In this document: piece after piece, positions 22,137 through 30,813 of the stretch
Layout of the letters: the number at the start of each line of letters is the position of its first letter
How positions within the stretch are numbered: the stretch's first letter is position 1
Assembly (NCBI GenBank): GCA_003489145.1
Contig: DNJI01000069.1
Span: 1-31,722, forward strand
Source of the DNA: Gammaproteobacteria bacterium
Lineage (GTDB): Bacteria > Pseudomonadota > Gammaproteobacteria > PS1 > Pseudothioglobaceae
DNA: 31,722 bases
Direction of reading: 5' to 3'
Program-made: the position numbers and the translations under genes
Notes under the pieces: generated by a model
The model's input: the letters and a program-made list of their open reading frames with translations, nothing else
Database searches by the model: none
Told to the model about the DNA's origin: nothing

Positions 22137-23948
22137 TTATTCCAAGAAGCTTTGTAGTTTGTGCGCACGAGAAGGGTGTCTTAGTTTGCGCAAAGCTTTG
22201 GCTTCGATTTGACGAATACGTTCACGGGTTACATCAAACTGACGGCCAACTTCTTCAAGTGTGTGGTCGGTATTCATATCAATACCAAAACGCATTTTTA
22301 AAACTTTCGCTTCTCGAGGTGAAAGGTTTGCTAATAGTTCACCTGTCGTTTCCTTTAAGCTTTCTCTGGTTGTAATTTCCACCGGAGAGGATAAGTTGGT
22401 GTCTTCAATAAAATCACCAATATTTGAATCTTCATCATCACCTACTGGTGTTTCCATGGATAAAGGCTCTTTGGCGATTTTTAAAATCTTAATGATTTTG
22501 TATTCTGGTAATTCCATTTCTACTGCTAACTCTTCAGGTGTGGCTTCACGGCCAAATTTTTGTAAGAGTTGGCGACGAACACGGTTGAGCTTGTTGATGG
22601 TTTCGATCATGTGTACTGGAATACGGATAGTGCGCGCTTGGTCAGCAATTGAACGAGTAATAGCCTGACGAATCCACCAGGTTGCATAAGTTGAAAATTT
22701 ATAACCACGACGATATTCAAACTTATCAACTGCTTTCATTAAACCTACATTACCTTCTTGGATCAAGTCTAAGAATTGCAAACCACGGTTAGCGTATTTT
22801 TTAGCAATGGAGATAACCAAACGCAGGTTTGCCTCAATCATTTGAGATTTTGCCTTCTTGGCGCGACGATCACCACGACGATATAATTTGTTTAATGCTT
22901 TAAGCTCTGGCACTGTGAGTTGCATCTCTTTTTCATATTCAAGAAGATTTTTTTGTGCATAGTAAATTTCATCTTTACTGATTTTTAATGCAGCGGCTAC
23001 TTTTTTATCTAATTTAGCGCCTTTTAACCAATCAAAATTGGTTTCATTGTCGGTGAATAATTTAAAGAATTGCTCTCTTTCCATGCCGGCATAAAGACAA
23101 GCATTTTGGATAGTTTTTTCTTGTTTTTTCATCATGGCAACACGGTCGCAAATAACCTCCATCATCGTGCTTACTAATTTTGGCGCAAGACGCAAATCAG
23201 ATAAACCATTTGATAATTGCTCACGGGCAGCAACCGTCTTTTTGTGACGGAAGCCGTGTTTTTCATTAATAGCTTGGTAGTTTCCAGAACATTTTAGAAT
23301 GGTGTCAAAGCGAGTATTCACTCTGTCCTCATCTGGACCCGTGTATTCCATTTCTTCCATGTCTTCGTATTCTTCGTCATCATCAAACTCACCGGCATCA
23401 AAAGCGGCTTTTTTTGCTAAAAAATCTTCAGCATCACCTTGGTAACCAATGATCACATCAGTCATCTTACATTTTCCTTCTTCAAGACGTGTGTGTGCTT
23501 TAAAGAAGAAGTCCGTGATAGATGGGTAAAGCGTAATGGCTTTCATGATTTCAAAAACACCTGCTTCAATTTCTTTGGCGATGCGAACTTCATCTGACTG
23601 CTCTAATAAGTCGACCACGCCCATTTCACGCATGTACATTCTGACAGGATCTGTGGTTCTACCAAATTCTGAATCAAGCGCCGCTAGTGCTGCAATAGCA
23701 GCTTCAGCAGAAGTAGATTGCGCTTTAGCGCCTGACTCTACAACCAAGGTATCAGCATCAGGGACAGTTTCAGATACAACAATATCTAATTCTTCCAAAA
23801 TAGTAACGATTGGCTCGATTTGTTCTTGTGTGAGCAAATCCTTTGGTAACAGATCATTTAGTTCGGCGTAGGTCAAGTAACCCTTATCCTTGCCAATCAT
23901 GATAAGTTTTTGTAGTGCTTGTTTGTGTTCTTTAGTTGTAGATTTCAT
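22137..23948 (-). CDS. rpoD: RNA polymerase primary sigma factor RpoD
   Basis: Housekeeping sigma-70 factor. The 603-residue length is close to E. coli's 613. Region 1.1 fills the N-terminus; region 1.2 has DPVRMYMREMG (from ~100), followed by an acidic non-conserved region (DDDEEYEDMEEMEY near 190). Regions 2.1-2.4 are at ~370-445 with IQEGNVGLMKAVDKFEYRRG, YKFSTYATWWIRQAITR and IRIPVHMIETINKL; regions 3 and 4.1-4.2 end with TLEEVGRQFDVTRERIRQIE. The tRNA-Ile2 gene follows 9 nt after the stop, in the same transcript. The usual dnaG and rpsU neighbours are not present upstream; prs is there instead. Confidence 0.98.
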   Translation of the reverse strand: MKSTTKEHKQALQKLIMIGKDKGYLTYAELNDLLPKDLLTQEQIEPIVTILEELDIVVSETVPDADTLVVESGAKAQSTSAEAAIAALAALDSEFGRTTDPVRMYMREMGVVDLLEQSDEVRIAKEIEAGVFEIMKAITLYPSITDFFFKAHTRLEEGKCKMTDVIIGYQGDAEDFLAKKAAFDAGEFDDDEEYEDMEEMEYTGPDEDRVNTRFDTILKCSGNYQAINEKHGFRHKKTVAAREQLSNGLSDLRLAPKLVSTMMEVICDRVAMMKKQEKTIQNACLYAGMEREQFFKLFTDNETNFDWLKGAKLDKKVAAALKISKDEIYYAQKNLLEYEKEMQLTVPELKALNKLYRRGDRRAKKAKSQMIEANLRLVISIAKKYANRGLQFLDLIQEGNVGLMKAVDKFEYRRGYKFSTYATWWIRQAITRSIADQARTIRIPVHMIETINKLNRVRRQLLQKFGREATPEELAVEMELPEYKIIKILKIAKEPLSMETPVGDDEDSNIGDFIEDTNLSSPVEITTRESLKETTGELLANLSPREAKVLKMRFGIDMNTDHTLEEVGRQFDVTRERIRQIEAKALRKLRHPSRAHKLQSFLE

Positions 23949-23992
23949 AAATCGATGTTCTTGAGTTGAATAGGTGACTGACCAAAGGAAGG

Positions 23993-23998
23993 ATTATA
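23993..23998 (-). promoter_or_regulatory. rpoD: Candidate -10 box for rpoD
   Basis: TATAAT on the minus strand, 45 nt before the rpoD ATG. No good -35 was found. A weak hairpin TAGCCT / AGGCTA followed by TGATTTTT lies between it and the prs stop and may end prs transcription. Confidence 0.4.
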
Positions 23999-24046
23999 CA
24001 TAAAATTTTTACTCAAAAATCATAGCCTTGAGTCCTTTTAGGCTAG

Positions 24047-25009
24047 TTATTGAGTATCGGTAAAGATAGTGCTAATAGATTCTTCACCACTGATGCGTTT
24101 AATCACCTCTGCCAAGGTTGGTGCAATAGACAGTTGTCGTATTTTGCTGCAGTTAGCCGCATCTTTAGATAAAGGAATGGTATTGGTGGTGACCAATTCA
24201 TCGAGTTCAGAATTGTTAATGGTGTCAATGGCGTTGCCAGAAAGTACGGCGTGGGTTGCGTAAGCCACCACATTTTTTGCACCTTTCTCTTTTAAGATAC
24301 CAGCTGCTTGGCATAAAGTGCCAGCCGTATCAACCATGTCATCAATAATAATACAAGTGCGGCCTTCCACATCGCCAATCACATTCATGACTTTTACCAT
24401 GTTAGGCGCGGGACGGCGTTTATCAATAATCACAAGATCCGCATCGTTGATACGTTTTGCAGCAGCACGTGCACGCACTACACCACCTACGTCAGGCGAG
24501 ACAACCACAACATCGTCATAACCCTTAGACAAAATATCGCCAATCATGACAGGTTGTGCGTAAATATTGTCAATCGGAATATTGAAAAATCCTTGAATTT
24601 GGTCTGCGTGTAAATCGACTGTTAAGATACGATCTACACCAGAAGCTTCCACCATTTTAGCGGCTAATTTTGCGGTAATGGGTACACGGGTTAAACGCGA
24701 GCGACGGTCTTGTCTTGAATAACCAAAGTAAGGCACAACCGCCGTAATACGAGCCGCTGATGAGCGTTTAAGTGCATCAACGATGACTAAGAGTTCCATC
24801 AATGTCTCAGCAGGTGAAGGTCCGCAAGTTGGCTGGATAATAAACACATCACAACCACGTACGTTTTCTAAAATTTCAACTTGTGATTCACCGTCGCTGA
24901 ATCGTCCAACTATGGCTTTACCTTGGGTAAGGTTAAGTTGAGAAATAATTTCGCCAGAAAGTAGTGGATTAGCGTTACCGCTAAAGATTTTAATTTTGTC
25001 GAGTGACAT
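24047..25009 (-). CDS. prs: Ribose-phosphate pyrophosphokinase
   Basis: Cytoplasmic PRPP synthase (ribose 5-phosphate + ATP = PRPP + AMP), supplying nucleotide, NAD, His and Trp synthesis, including the nadC and trpD reactions encoded here. The 320-residue protein contains GRFSDGE (35-41), PYFGYSRQDR (flexible-loop site), VDLHADQIQGFF (metal-binding His), SPDVGGVVRARA and the PRPP-binding loop DDMVDTAGT (223-231). The order ispE, tRNA-Gln, prs on one strand is conserved in many gammaproteobacteria. A 300-bp gap separates it from the tRNA and holds element 2 and the prs promoter. Confidence 0.98.
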   Translation of the reverse strand: MSLDKIKIFSGNANPLLSGEIISQLNLTQGKAIVGRFSDGESQVEILENVRGCDVFIIQPTCGPSPAETLMELLVIVDALKRSSAARITAVVPYFGYSRQDRRSRLTRVPITAKLAAKMVEASGVDRILTVDLHADQIQGFFNIPIDNIYAQPVMIGDILSKGYDDVVVVSPDVGGVVRARAAAKRINDADLVIIDKRRPAPNMVKVMNVIGDVEGRTCIIIDDMVDTAGTLCQAAGILKEKGAKNVVAYATHAVLSGNAIDTINNSELDELVTTNTIPLSKDAANCSKIRQLSIAPTLAEVIKRISGEESISTIFTDTQ

Positions 25010-25040
25010 AGATATTAGTAATGACCATTAAAGTGCTTGA

Positions 25041-25046
25041 ATTATA
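25041..25046 (-). promoter_or_regulatory. prs: Candidate -10 box for prs
   Basis: TATAAT on the minus strand, 32 nt before the prs ATG, without a clear -35. The stretch 25047-25181 contains no gene; it has a repeated AAATTTGATT (25105-25114 and, inside element 2, 25224-25233) and a small AAGTG / CACTT hairpin (25115-25133). Confidence 0.4.
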
Positions 25047-25181
25047 CTACGATAGCAAAATAGATTTGTTAAATACTTTTTGTATCTTTATTTAGCCATT
25101 GTTGAAATTTGATTAAGTGCTCAAAGATCACTTCCTTGCTTTGTTCGGGTGCATAGAATGGCTATTAATTTTATGAGTATT

Positions 25182-25309
25182 TTTTATGCAAGTATTTTTT
25201 CTTTGAACAAGGAGAGTTCTCAAAAATTTGATTGAGCATAGATACTGCTATGTGATTGAAAAATTTTTAGGATTCGACGCCGTTCAAAGGAAAAAGACGA
25301 AGCAGAAAA
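25182..25309. repeat. tRNA-3'-linked inverted-repeat element 2 (possible structured RNA)
   Basis: Plus-strand arms: TTTTATGC (25182-25189) pairs, with one mismatch, with GCAGAAAA (25302-25309). There is a 5/6-nt internal loop (AAGTA / GACGAA), then TTTTTTCTTTGAAC (25195-25208) pairs at 13 of 14 positions with GTTCAAAGGAAAAA (25282-25295). The 73-nt interior has a central hairpin CATAG-ATACTG-CTATG (25237-25252), 28 and 29 nt from the inner arms and followed by TGATTGAA. An extra 8-bp stem AAAATTT-type pair surrounds the hairpin. It abuts the CCA end of the tRNA-Gln gene exactly. It shares geometry with element 1 while many paired bases differ. Confidence 0.75.
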
Positions 25310-25384
25310 TGGCTGGGCTGGCAGGATTTGAACCTGCGCATGACGGGATCAAAACCCGTTGCCTTACCGCTTGGCGACAGCCCA
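25310..25384 (-). tRNA. tRNA-Gln (anticodon TTG)
   Basis: A 75-nt cloverleaf with encoded CCA. The acceptor is TGGGCTG/CAGCCCA, the D stem GCC/GGC, the anticodon stem ACGGG/CCCGT with loop TTTTGAT (anticodon TTG), the T arm GCAGG-TTCAAAT-CCTGC, and the discriminator G as in glutamine tRNAs. It is 16 nt downstream of the ispE stop and upstream of prs, the usual gammaproteobacterial order. Confidence 0.95.
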
Positions 25385-25400
25385 TTAAAGTGTTTAACCG

Positions 25401-26252
25401 TTAGGTTAAAGCTGGAGAGGTATTGAGCGCTTGCGCTACAAAGCCAGACCATTGTTTTGGTAGATTGTCGAGTGCTACCAAAGCATCTTTCTCATGTTTA
25501 AATTCCACAAACACACAGCTTCCTGTGCCGGTCATTCTTGGCTGGTATAGATAATTTTTAGCTGATTTTAAATGCACTAACGCTTCTAAAACTTCGCCTT
25601 CTAAATCTATGGCCGCCTCAAGACAATCATTATGTGGATTGATTAACTCTGAGAAGTCGGACATTTTCCCTATCTGTGAGGTCATTGTCAATGCTTTGTG
25701 AGAGAATATTTCTTTGGTCGAGATATGTTTGTTGATTGAGGCCACTAAAAAGTAGTGTTTTGGTAGCGTCATTGGCGTGAGTATTTCGCCCACACCTTCA
25801 GCCCAGGCGCTATGTCCAGCAATAAAAATAGGCACATCAGCACCGAGCGCTAAACCGATTGTTGAGAGTTGTTGATTTGAATATCCTATGCTCCATAGTT
25901 GATTAAGTGCAATGAGTGTGGTCGCAGCATTAGAGCTACCACCACCCAGCCCACCACCAGCAGGGATATTTTTAATCACAGAAATATCAGCACCAAGGTT
26001 TGTACCTGTTGCTGTTTGCAATGCTTTGGCTGCTTTGATAATCAGATCTTGATCTTCAGGCACGTTTTCATTGCCACTAGTGCGTGCTATCACACCATCT
26101 TGTCTAATGTTAAAACTTAATTCGTCGCAATAATCCAGTAATTGAAAAATACTTTGTAGGTTGTGGTAGCCGTCTTCGCGTTTAGAATTGATGTGCAAAA
26201 ACAGGTTAATTTTCGCAGGTGAATTCCAAATGCTAGACATCAATAAAGACAT
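25401..26252 (-). CDS. ispE: 4-diphosphocytidyl-2-C-methyl-D-erythritol kinase
   Basis: GHMP kinase of the MEP (non-mevalonate) isoprenoid pathway, phosphorylating CDP-methylerythritol with ATP. Motifs: the substrate-binding SPAKINLFLHI at the N-terminus, DGYHNLQSIFQLLD, the glycine-rich ATP loop PAGGGLGGGSSNAA (97-110), GADVPIF and the C-terminal TGTGSCVFVEF. The 283-residue length is normal. An in-frame ATG at 26240 (279 aa) would also fit the family N-terminus; both overlap the orn end, so translation is coupled. tRNA-Gln follows. Confidence 0.95.
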   Translation of the reverse strand: MSLLMSSIWNSPAKINLFLHINSKREDGYHNLQSIFQLLDYCDELSFNIRQDGVIARTSGNENVPEDQDLIIKAAKALQTATGTNLGADISVIKNIPAGGGLGGGSSNAATTLIALNQLWSIGYSNQQLSTIGLALGADVPIFIAGHSAWAEGVGEILTPMTLPKHYFLVASINKHISTKEIFSHKALTMTSQIGKMSDFSELINPHNDCLEAAIDLEGEVLEALVHLKSAKNYLYQPRMTGTGSCVFVEFKHEKDALVALDNLPKQWSGFVAQALNTSPALT

Positions 26253-26775
26253 CTCGATAATATTTTAACTGCTTAATAGAATCGTGAGTATCTGATAACG
26301 CCAAGTGTGCAGATTTTCCTTCTCGTACCATTTTAACTTCGGGCTTCCAGCGCACGACTAACTCTGTAAGAGTGGTGACATCAATGTGTCGATAATGAAA
26401 GAATTGCTCTAGTGTGGGCATGTAGTTGTATAAAAAACGCCTATCTTGGCAAATGCTATTGCCACACATCGGCGAGACGCCTGGGTTGACATATTTTTGT
26501 AAAAAATCAAGGGTTTGGATTTCAGCTTGTTTGGTGGAAATCTCACTGTCTTTAACGCGTTGTACCAGTCCAGAGTTTCCATGATGTTCAGTATTCCATT
26601 CATCCATACCAGCCAGGATTGTACTGCTTTGATGAATAGCCAATGCCGGGCCTTCGGCCAATACGTTAAGGTCCTTGTCAGTCACAATGGTTGCGATTTC
26701 AATAATGACGTCTTTTTCTGGCAATAAGCCCGTCATTTCTAAATCGATCCAAATTAGGTTAGTGTCTTTATCCAT
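26233..26775 (-). CDS. orn: Oligoribonuclease
   Basis: Essential DEDDh 3'-5' exonuclease that clears RNA dinucleotides, including pGpG from cyclic-di-GMP turnover. From the ATG at 26775 it is 180 residues. The catalytic acids are in LIWIDLEMTGL (Asp11, Glu13), then CGNSICQDRRFL and HLALSDTHDSI. An upstream in-frame ATG at 26817 would overlap trpD, while the chosen start has AAGGAA about 8 nt upstream and matches the family N-terminus. It lies 22 nt after trpD and overlaps ispE. Confidence 0.95.
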   Translation of the reverse strand: MDKDTNLIWIDLEMTGLLPEKDVIIEIATIVTDKDLNVLAEGPALAIHQSSTILAGMDEWNTEHHGNSGLVQRVKDSEISTKQAEIQTLDFLQKYVNPGVSPMCGNSICQDRRFLYNYMPTLEQFFHYRHIDVTTLTELVVRWKPEVKMVREGKSAHLALSDTHDSIKQLKYYRDVFIDV

Positions 26776-26797
26776 TTTTAAGTTCCTTGAGTGTGTT

Positions 26798-27817
26798 TTA
26801 GCAGCCAGTCGATTCACGAACGAAGTCGTCTAATTTTTGGTGGGCAGAGCCACCATTTAAAATTTCAAGTGCCGTTTTGATGCCGGCTTGTAATGATTTT
26901 GCCATGCCAGAGACGTAGATGGCAGCACCTGAATTTAGTGCAATAATGTTTTTAGCAGCGCCGTCTTTACCATCGAGTGCTTGTTGGATAAGTACCAAAG
27001 AGCTATCTGCATCATCGGCTTTAATGTCATTCAAATCACCTAAAGGCAGGCCGAATTCTGCAGGGTTGATGGTGTAAGTGGTTACTGCACCGTCTTTTAA
27101 TTCTGCAACATAGGTGTCATCTGCAATGGAGATTTCATCCAAGCCGTCTTTAGAATGCACCACCATGACATGTTTAGACCCAAGGCTTTTAAGTACATTG
27201 GCAATAGGCTCGACTAAATTTTTGTCATACACACCCATAATTTGATGCGGTGCTTTTGCTGGGTTGGTGAGCGGGCCCAGTACATTAAAAATAGTGCGTA
27301 CTGCCAAATCTTTACGTGCGCCGATTGCATGCTTCATGGCTGAATGGTGTGCCGGTGCAAACATAAAGCCAACGCCAATTTTTTCAACACACTTGCTGAT
27401 CTTTTCAGGGCTCATGTTGAGGTTTACGCCTGCTGCTTCTAAAACATCGGCACTACCTGATTTAGAAGAAATAGAGCGGTTACCATGTTTAGCAACTTGG
27501 CCACCCGCTGCCGCAACAACAAAAGCACAGGCGGTTGAGATATTAAACAGACCTAAGCCATCACCACCGGTACCACAAGTGTCGACCAAATATTTTGGGT
27601 GGTAGATTTGCACACCGGTTGCTAATGAGCGCATCACTTTTGCTGCAGCGGTAATCTCAGCAACTGTTTCTCCCTTCATGGATAAACCCACTAAAAAACC
27701 ACCAATTTGCGCATCGGTGGTTTTACCGGTCATGATGTCACTCATCACGGCGTGCATTTCGTTTTCAGTTAGATCTTGTTTGTTGATTACTGCTTTAATT
27801 GCTTGCTGTATATTCAT
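26798..27817 (-). CDS. trpD: Anthranilate phosphoribosyltransferase
   Basis: Joins anthranilate to PRPP, releasing PPi, the second step of tryptophan synthesis. The 339 residues carry the PRPP loop GTGGDGLGLFNIST (from 82), AKHGNRSISSKSGSADVLEA, the anthranilate-site segment FMFAPAHHSAMKH and FNVLGPLTNPA. It is fused to neither trpG nor trpC, and no other trp genes are in the window, so the Trp genes are dispersed. Its ATG overlaps the pepP stop by 4 nt, so it is coupled to pepP. Confidence 0.97.
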   Translation of the reverse strand: MNIQQAIKAVINKQDLTENEMHAVMSDIMTGKTTDAQIGGFLVGLSMKGETVAEITAAAKVMRSLATGVQIYHPKYLVDTCGTGGDGLGLFNISTACAFVVAAAGGQVAKHGNRSISSKSGSADVLEAAGVNLNMSPEKISKCVEKIGVGFMFAPAHHSAMKHAIGARKDLAVRTIFNVLGPLTNPAKAPHQIMGVYDKNLVEPIANVLKSLGSKHVMVVHSKDGLDEISIADDTYVAELKDGAVTTYTINPAEFGLPLGDLNDIKADDADSSLVLIQQALDGKDGAAKNIIALNSGAAIYVSGMAKSLQAGIKTALEILNGGSAHQKLDDFVRESTGC

Positions 27818-29037
27818 TTTTCTCTCATTAATGATTCTATATCGTCAATTTCTTTAACCAATGCGCCAGTTAATACTGTGTTTCCACTGTTAGTGATTAA
27901 CACATCGTCTTCAATTCTGATGCCAATGTCCCAATAAATTGGGTTGATTTTATCATCCTTGCGAATATAAATGCCTGGTTCGACAGTGGTAACCATGCCT
28001 ATTTCATATTGTCGATGTTGGTCGTTTTTTTGATAGGCGCCTACATCATGCACATCAAGCCCAAGATAGTGTCCTGTGCCATGCATATAGAATTGTGATA
28101 GGTCACCATCAGCTTGTAAGATGCCTAAATCAACCAACCCTTGTTGAATGACATGAGTGGCAATTTGATGAGGTTTCACCACCACCACCCCTGGTTTGAT
28201 ACTTTCAATGGCAGCCAATTGAGCATCGAGTACAATCTGGTAGATTTGTCGTTGCGCTGCGCTAAACGTGCCGTTCACTGGAAAAGTACGGGTAATATCT
28301 GAGGCGTAGCCTTCAACCTCACAGCCAGCGTCAATCAATAATAAATCGCCGTCATTTAAAATTTTGTTGTTTTCAATATAGTGCAACACACAGGCGTTTT
28401 CACCGCCAGCGACAATCGGTGTGTAGGCATGCTCTGCATTATTTTTTCTAAATTCAGCATCAAACACACTTGCCACTTCGAATTCAAATAAATCAGCGCG
28501 TGTTTGCCGCATGGCCAATTGGTGTGCATTAACAGAAATATCGGCTGCTTTTTGCATGAGCTCGATTTCTCCATCACTCTTAATCAAACGCATTTCATGT
28601 ACGTAAGATGCTAAAGATTGGTATTGAGTTTTTGGTAAGTATGCGATGATTTCATCGTCCAAAGTACAAGGCTTAAAATCATAATACAGCGTTGTTGCAT
28701 CTGCAATTAATTTTGGTAATTGTGTTTTTAACTCATCAATAGAATAAGCTTTATCTGCCTTTAATGCTTGTGGTGCATCCGATACCCCTAGGCGTTTTCC
28801 ATCCCAAATTTCACGTGCTGGATCTTTATCTCGCAAGAAAATAGTGTAAGTGTCTTTCGAAAAAACCGCGACTGCTTGTGGCTCGGTAAAACCAGTCAAA
28901 TACCAAAAATCACTGTGTGGGCGAAAAGGATAATGCACATCGCCATTACGCAGTTGTTCTGGGTTGGTACTGATAATAACCAAGGCGCCCTCATCGAGCT
29001 GGCTTAGTAGTTCTTTTCTTCTGTTTTGATGTATCAT
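27814..29037 (-). CDS. pepP: Xaa-Pro aminopeptidase (aminopeptidase P)
   Basis: Cytoplasmic dinuclear-metal peptidase that removes N-terminal residues before proline. The 407-residue protein has the N-terminal domain RPHSDFWYLTGFTEPQAVA and the pita-bread C-terminal domain with all five metal ligands: Asp236, Asp247, His323, Glu353 and Glu376. HGTGHYLGLDVHDVG is the family signature. No SD is evident before the ATG, but the N-terminus aligns with E. coli PepP. It is head of the pepP-trpD-orn-ispE-tRNA-Gln series and divergent from rsmE with only ~33 bp between the chosen starts. In other gammaproteobacteria pepP usually sits with ubiH/visC, not with trpD. Confidence 0.95.
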   Translation of the reverse strand: MIHQNRRKELLSQLDEGALVIISTNPEQLRNGDVHYPFRPHSDFWYLTGFTEPQAVAVFSKDTYTIFLRDKDPAREIWDGKRLGVSDAPQALKADKAYSIDELKTQLPKLIADATTLYYDFKPCTLDDEIIAYLPKTQYQSLASYVHEMRLIKSDGEIELMQKAADISVNAHQLAMRQTRADLFEFEVASVFDAEFRKNNAEHAYTPIVAGGENACVLHYIENNKILNDGDLLLIDAGCEVEGYASDITRTFPVNGTFSAAQRQIYQIVLDAQLAAIESIKPGVVVVKPHQIATHVIQQGLVDLGILQADGDLSQFYMHGTGHYLGLDVHDVGAYQKNDQHRQYEIGMVTTVEPGIYIRKDDKINPIYWDIGIRIEDDVLITNSGNTVLTGALVKEIDDIESLMREK

Positions 29038-29070
29038 TTTTGTAAACTATTTGTAGCGCATAAAGATACC

Positions 29071-29787
29071 ATGAAACATGTTCGTTTGTACCAAAATACC
29101 CTTTTGAATATTGGCGAAGAATTAACGCTAGATGACTACGCCTCTCATCACTTGATCAAGGTGTTGCGTTTTCCACAGGGGCAAAATGTGACTTTATTTA
29201 ATGGCGATGGATTTAATTACACCGCCAAGGTGCTTCAGGTCAAAAAGTCTTGTGTGGTTGAGCTATTAAATAAAGAAGAAAATCCGTCTGAATCAAAGCT
29301 TAATCTTACTTTGGCACAAGGGGTGGCTAAAGGCGAAAAAATGGATTTCTTAATACAGAAGGCGGTCGAACTTGGTGTGAATAAAATCATCCCTATTCTG
29401 AGCGAACGTTGTGTGGTTAAGCTCAGTGGAGATAAGCTGGTGAAGCGCACGAAGCATTGGCAAAAAATTGTCATCAGTGCTTGCGAGCAATCAGGCCGTT
29501 CAGTTATTCCAGAGATGGTTAGTCCGATTGGTTTGGATGAATTTTTACAACAACCCAGTGTTAACGGTTTTGTTCTACATCATCGATCAGAACAAACACT
29601 ATTGGATATGGCGGTAGCGAATAAAGCCACGATTTTAATTGGCCCAGAAGGTGGTTTGAGTGGGGCGGAAATTGTCCAAGCTACTCAAGCAGGCTATCAG
29701 TCGTTGTTATTAGGTTCACGCGTACTCAGAACAGAGACAGCATCTTTGGCAGCCATTGCAAACATGCAACTATTATGGGGTAGTTAG
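29071..29787 (+). CDS. rsmE: 16S rRNA m3U1498 methyltransferase
   Basis: SPOUT-class SAM-dependent enzyme methylating U1498 of 16S rRNA. From the ATG at 29071 it is 238 residues, starting MKHVRLYQNT like the family. Motifs are the PUA-like N-terminal VLRFPQGQNVTLFNGDG, KGEKMDFLIQKAVELGV and the C-terminal trefoil knot ILIGPEGGLSGAEI and LLLGSRVLRTETASLAAI. A frame open from an ATG at 29026 would overlap the divergent pepP start and add 15 poorly matching residues. Its tail overlaps the convergent DsrS-like gene by 15 nt. Confidence 0.95.
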   Translation: MKHVRLYQNTLLNIGEELTLDDYASHHLIKVLRFPQGQNVTLFNGDGFNYTAKVLQVKKSCVVELLNKEENPSESKLNLTLAQGVAKGEKMDFLIQKAVELGVNKIIPILSERCVVKLSGDKLVKRTKHWQKIVISACEQSGRSVIPEMVSPIGLDEFLQQPSVNGFVLHHRSEQTLLDMAVANKATILIGPEGGLSGAEIVQATQAGYQSLLLGSRVLRTETASLAAIANMQLLWGS

Positions 29788-30813
29788 GAGTTTTAGAGCG
29801 TCTTGAATTGGGCTAAGTACATTATCTAGTTTTTTACGAATGGCTGATCCTGCCAAACTGTGAGCAGAAATCGTACTCACAGCTAATCGCTCACTAACAC
29901 CAGCCAGTAGTAATCTGGCCTTAATTTTTTCATCGTCTAAGCCTAGTTTTTCTAGCACCGATTGTGCTTGATTTTGCAAACCTTCAATTTGATCTAAAGG
30001 TTGAATCATTGGGTGTGATAAGCAACTACCCAACACCTCTAGTGTGCGGTATAAAACATGTTCTTGATTGATCTTTTTTAAGATGTGCGCAATGGTCGTC
30101 AGCATGATCTGCCCTTGTTCACTACTAACACATTCTAGCTCTTTAATGCTTTTATCTAACGCGATTGTGCCGCTATTATTCGGTAAGTTGTCTTTCATTC
30201 GCTCAATAAAACCGACTAAAAATGCAGTTTTTCTTTGCCCTTGTTTCCACAATCTGTCTTTGGCTTCTTGGCTAATTAGATCGCCTTGTAATAATAAATT
30301 TGTGGTATCAATCAGTTGTGTAGTGTCGTCTGTAAAAGGCAAAAATTCTAATAAATAATTGGCGATTTCCTTACCAACTGGGTGTGCAACTACAAAATCT
30401 CGTGTGAGTAAAAATCGCCCAATTTCTGCTTGCTGATCGGTGTTGGTGGCGCACCACCAGACCAAATCTAACACTTCGTCGTTTAGATTTTGAGAGTTAG
30501 CAACAGCGACCACTGCCTCAATATTGCCAATTTTTAATAACGATCCTAAATTGTTTGAACTCACTTGACCCATTCGCGACCAACGCTTTAAGTACGATGG
30601 ATAGCCACCCATACTGCCCAGCACTTGGTTGACTAACAGTTTTTGTACGGCCTGAATATATTTACCACTATCGATATCTGGGTTAAGCGTAATGGTCTGT
30701 TCTTTCTTATCTGCTGTAAGGCCAACGACCACTAGCTTGTAAACATCAACTCGAATCGCCACGCAAGTTGAAATCAGAACATTGAGTCTAAGCGTGTCTT
30801 CAGGTGTTAGCAT
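29773..30813 (-). CDS. dsrS: DsrS-like protein (sulfur oxidation accessory)
   Basis: A 346-residue soluble, largely alpha-helical protein that resembles DsrS, a cytoplasmic accessory protein of the reverse dissimilatory sulfite reductase system, by MLTPEDTLRLNVLI at the start and VLGSMGGYPSYLKRWSRMG (~65-82), LVWWCATNT and LWKQGQRKTAFLVGF. Residues ~95-330 look like helical repeats. In Allochromatium dsrS ends the dsr operon; here it is in an operon with proC and a YgfX-like gene, overlapping the latter by 14 nt, and no other dsr gene is in the window. The assignment is from remembered family features, not a search, so treat as probable. Its biochemical function is not established. Confidence 0.6.
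   Translation of the reverse strand: MLTPEDTLRLNVLISTCVAIRVDVYKLVVVGLTADKKEQTITLNPDIDSGKYIQAVQKLLVNQVLGSMGGYPSYLKRWSRMGQVSSNNLGSLLKIGNIEAVVAVANSQNLNDEVLDLVWWCATNTDQQAEIGRFLLTRDFVVAHPVGKEIANYLLEFLPFTDDTTQLIDTTNLLLQGDLISQEAKDRLWKQGQRKTAFLVGFIERMKDNLPNNSGTIALDKSIKELECVSSEQGQIMLTTIAHILKKINQEHVLYRTLEVLGSCLSHPMIQPLDQIEGLQNQAQSVLEKLGLDDEKIKARLLLAGVSERLAVSTISAHSLAGSAIRKKLDNVLSPIQDALKLLTTP

Noticed and set aside
25267..25452. Open frame on the minus strand across tRNA-Gln and the ispE end
   Set aside because: It crosses an entire tRNA gene and part of element 2; it is a chance frame.
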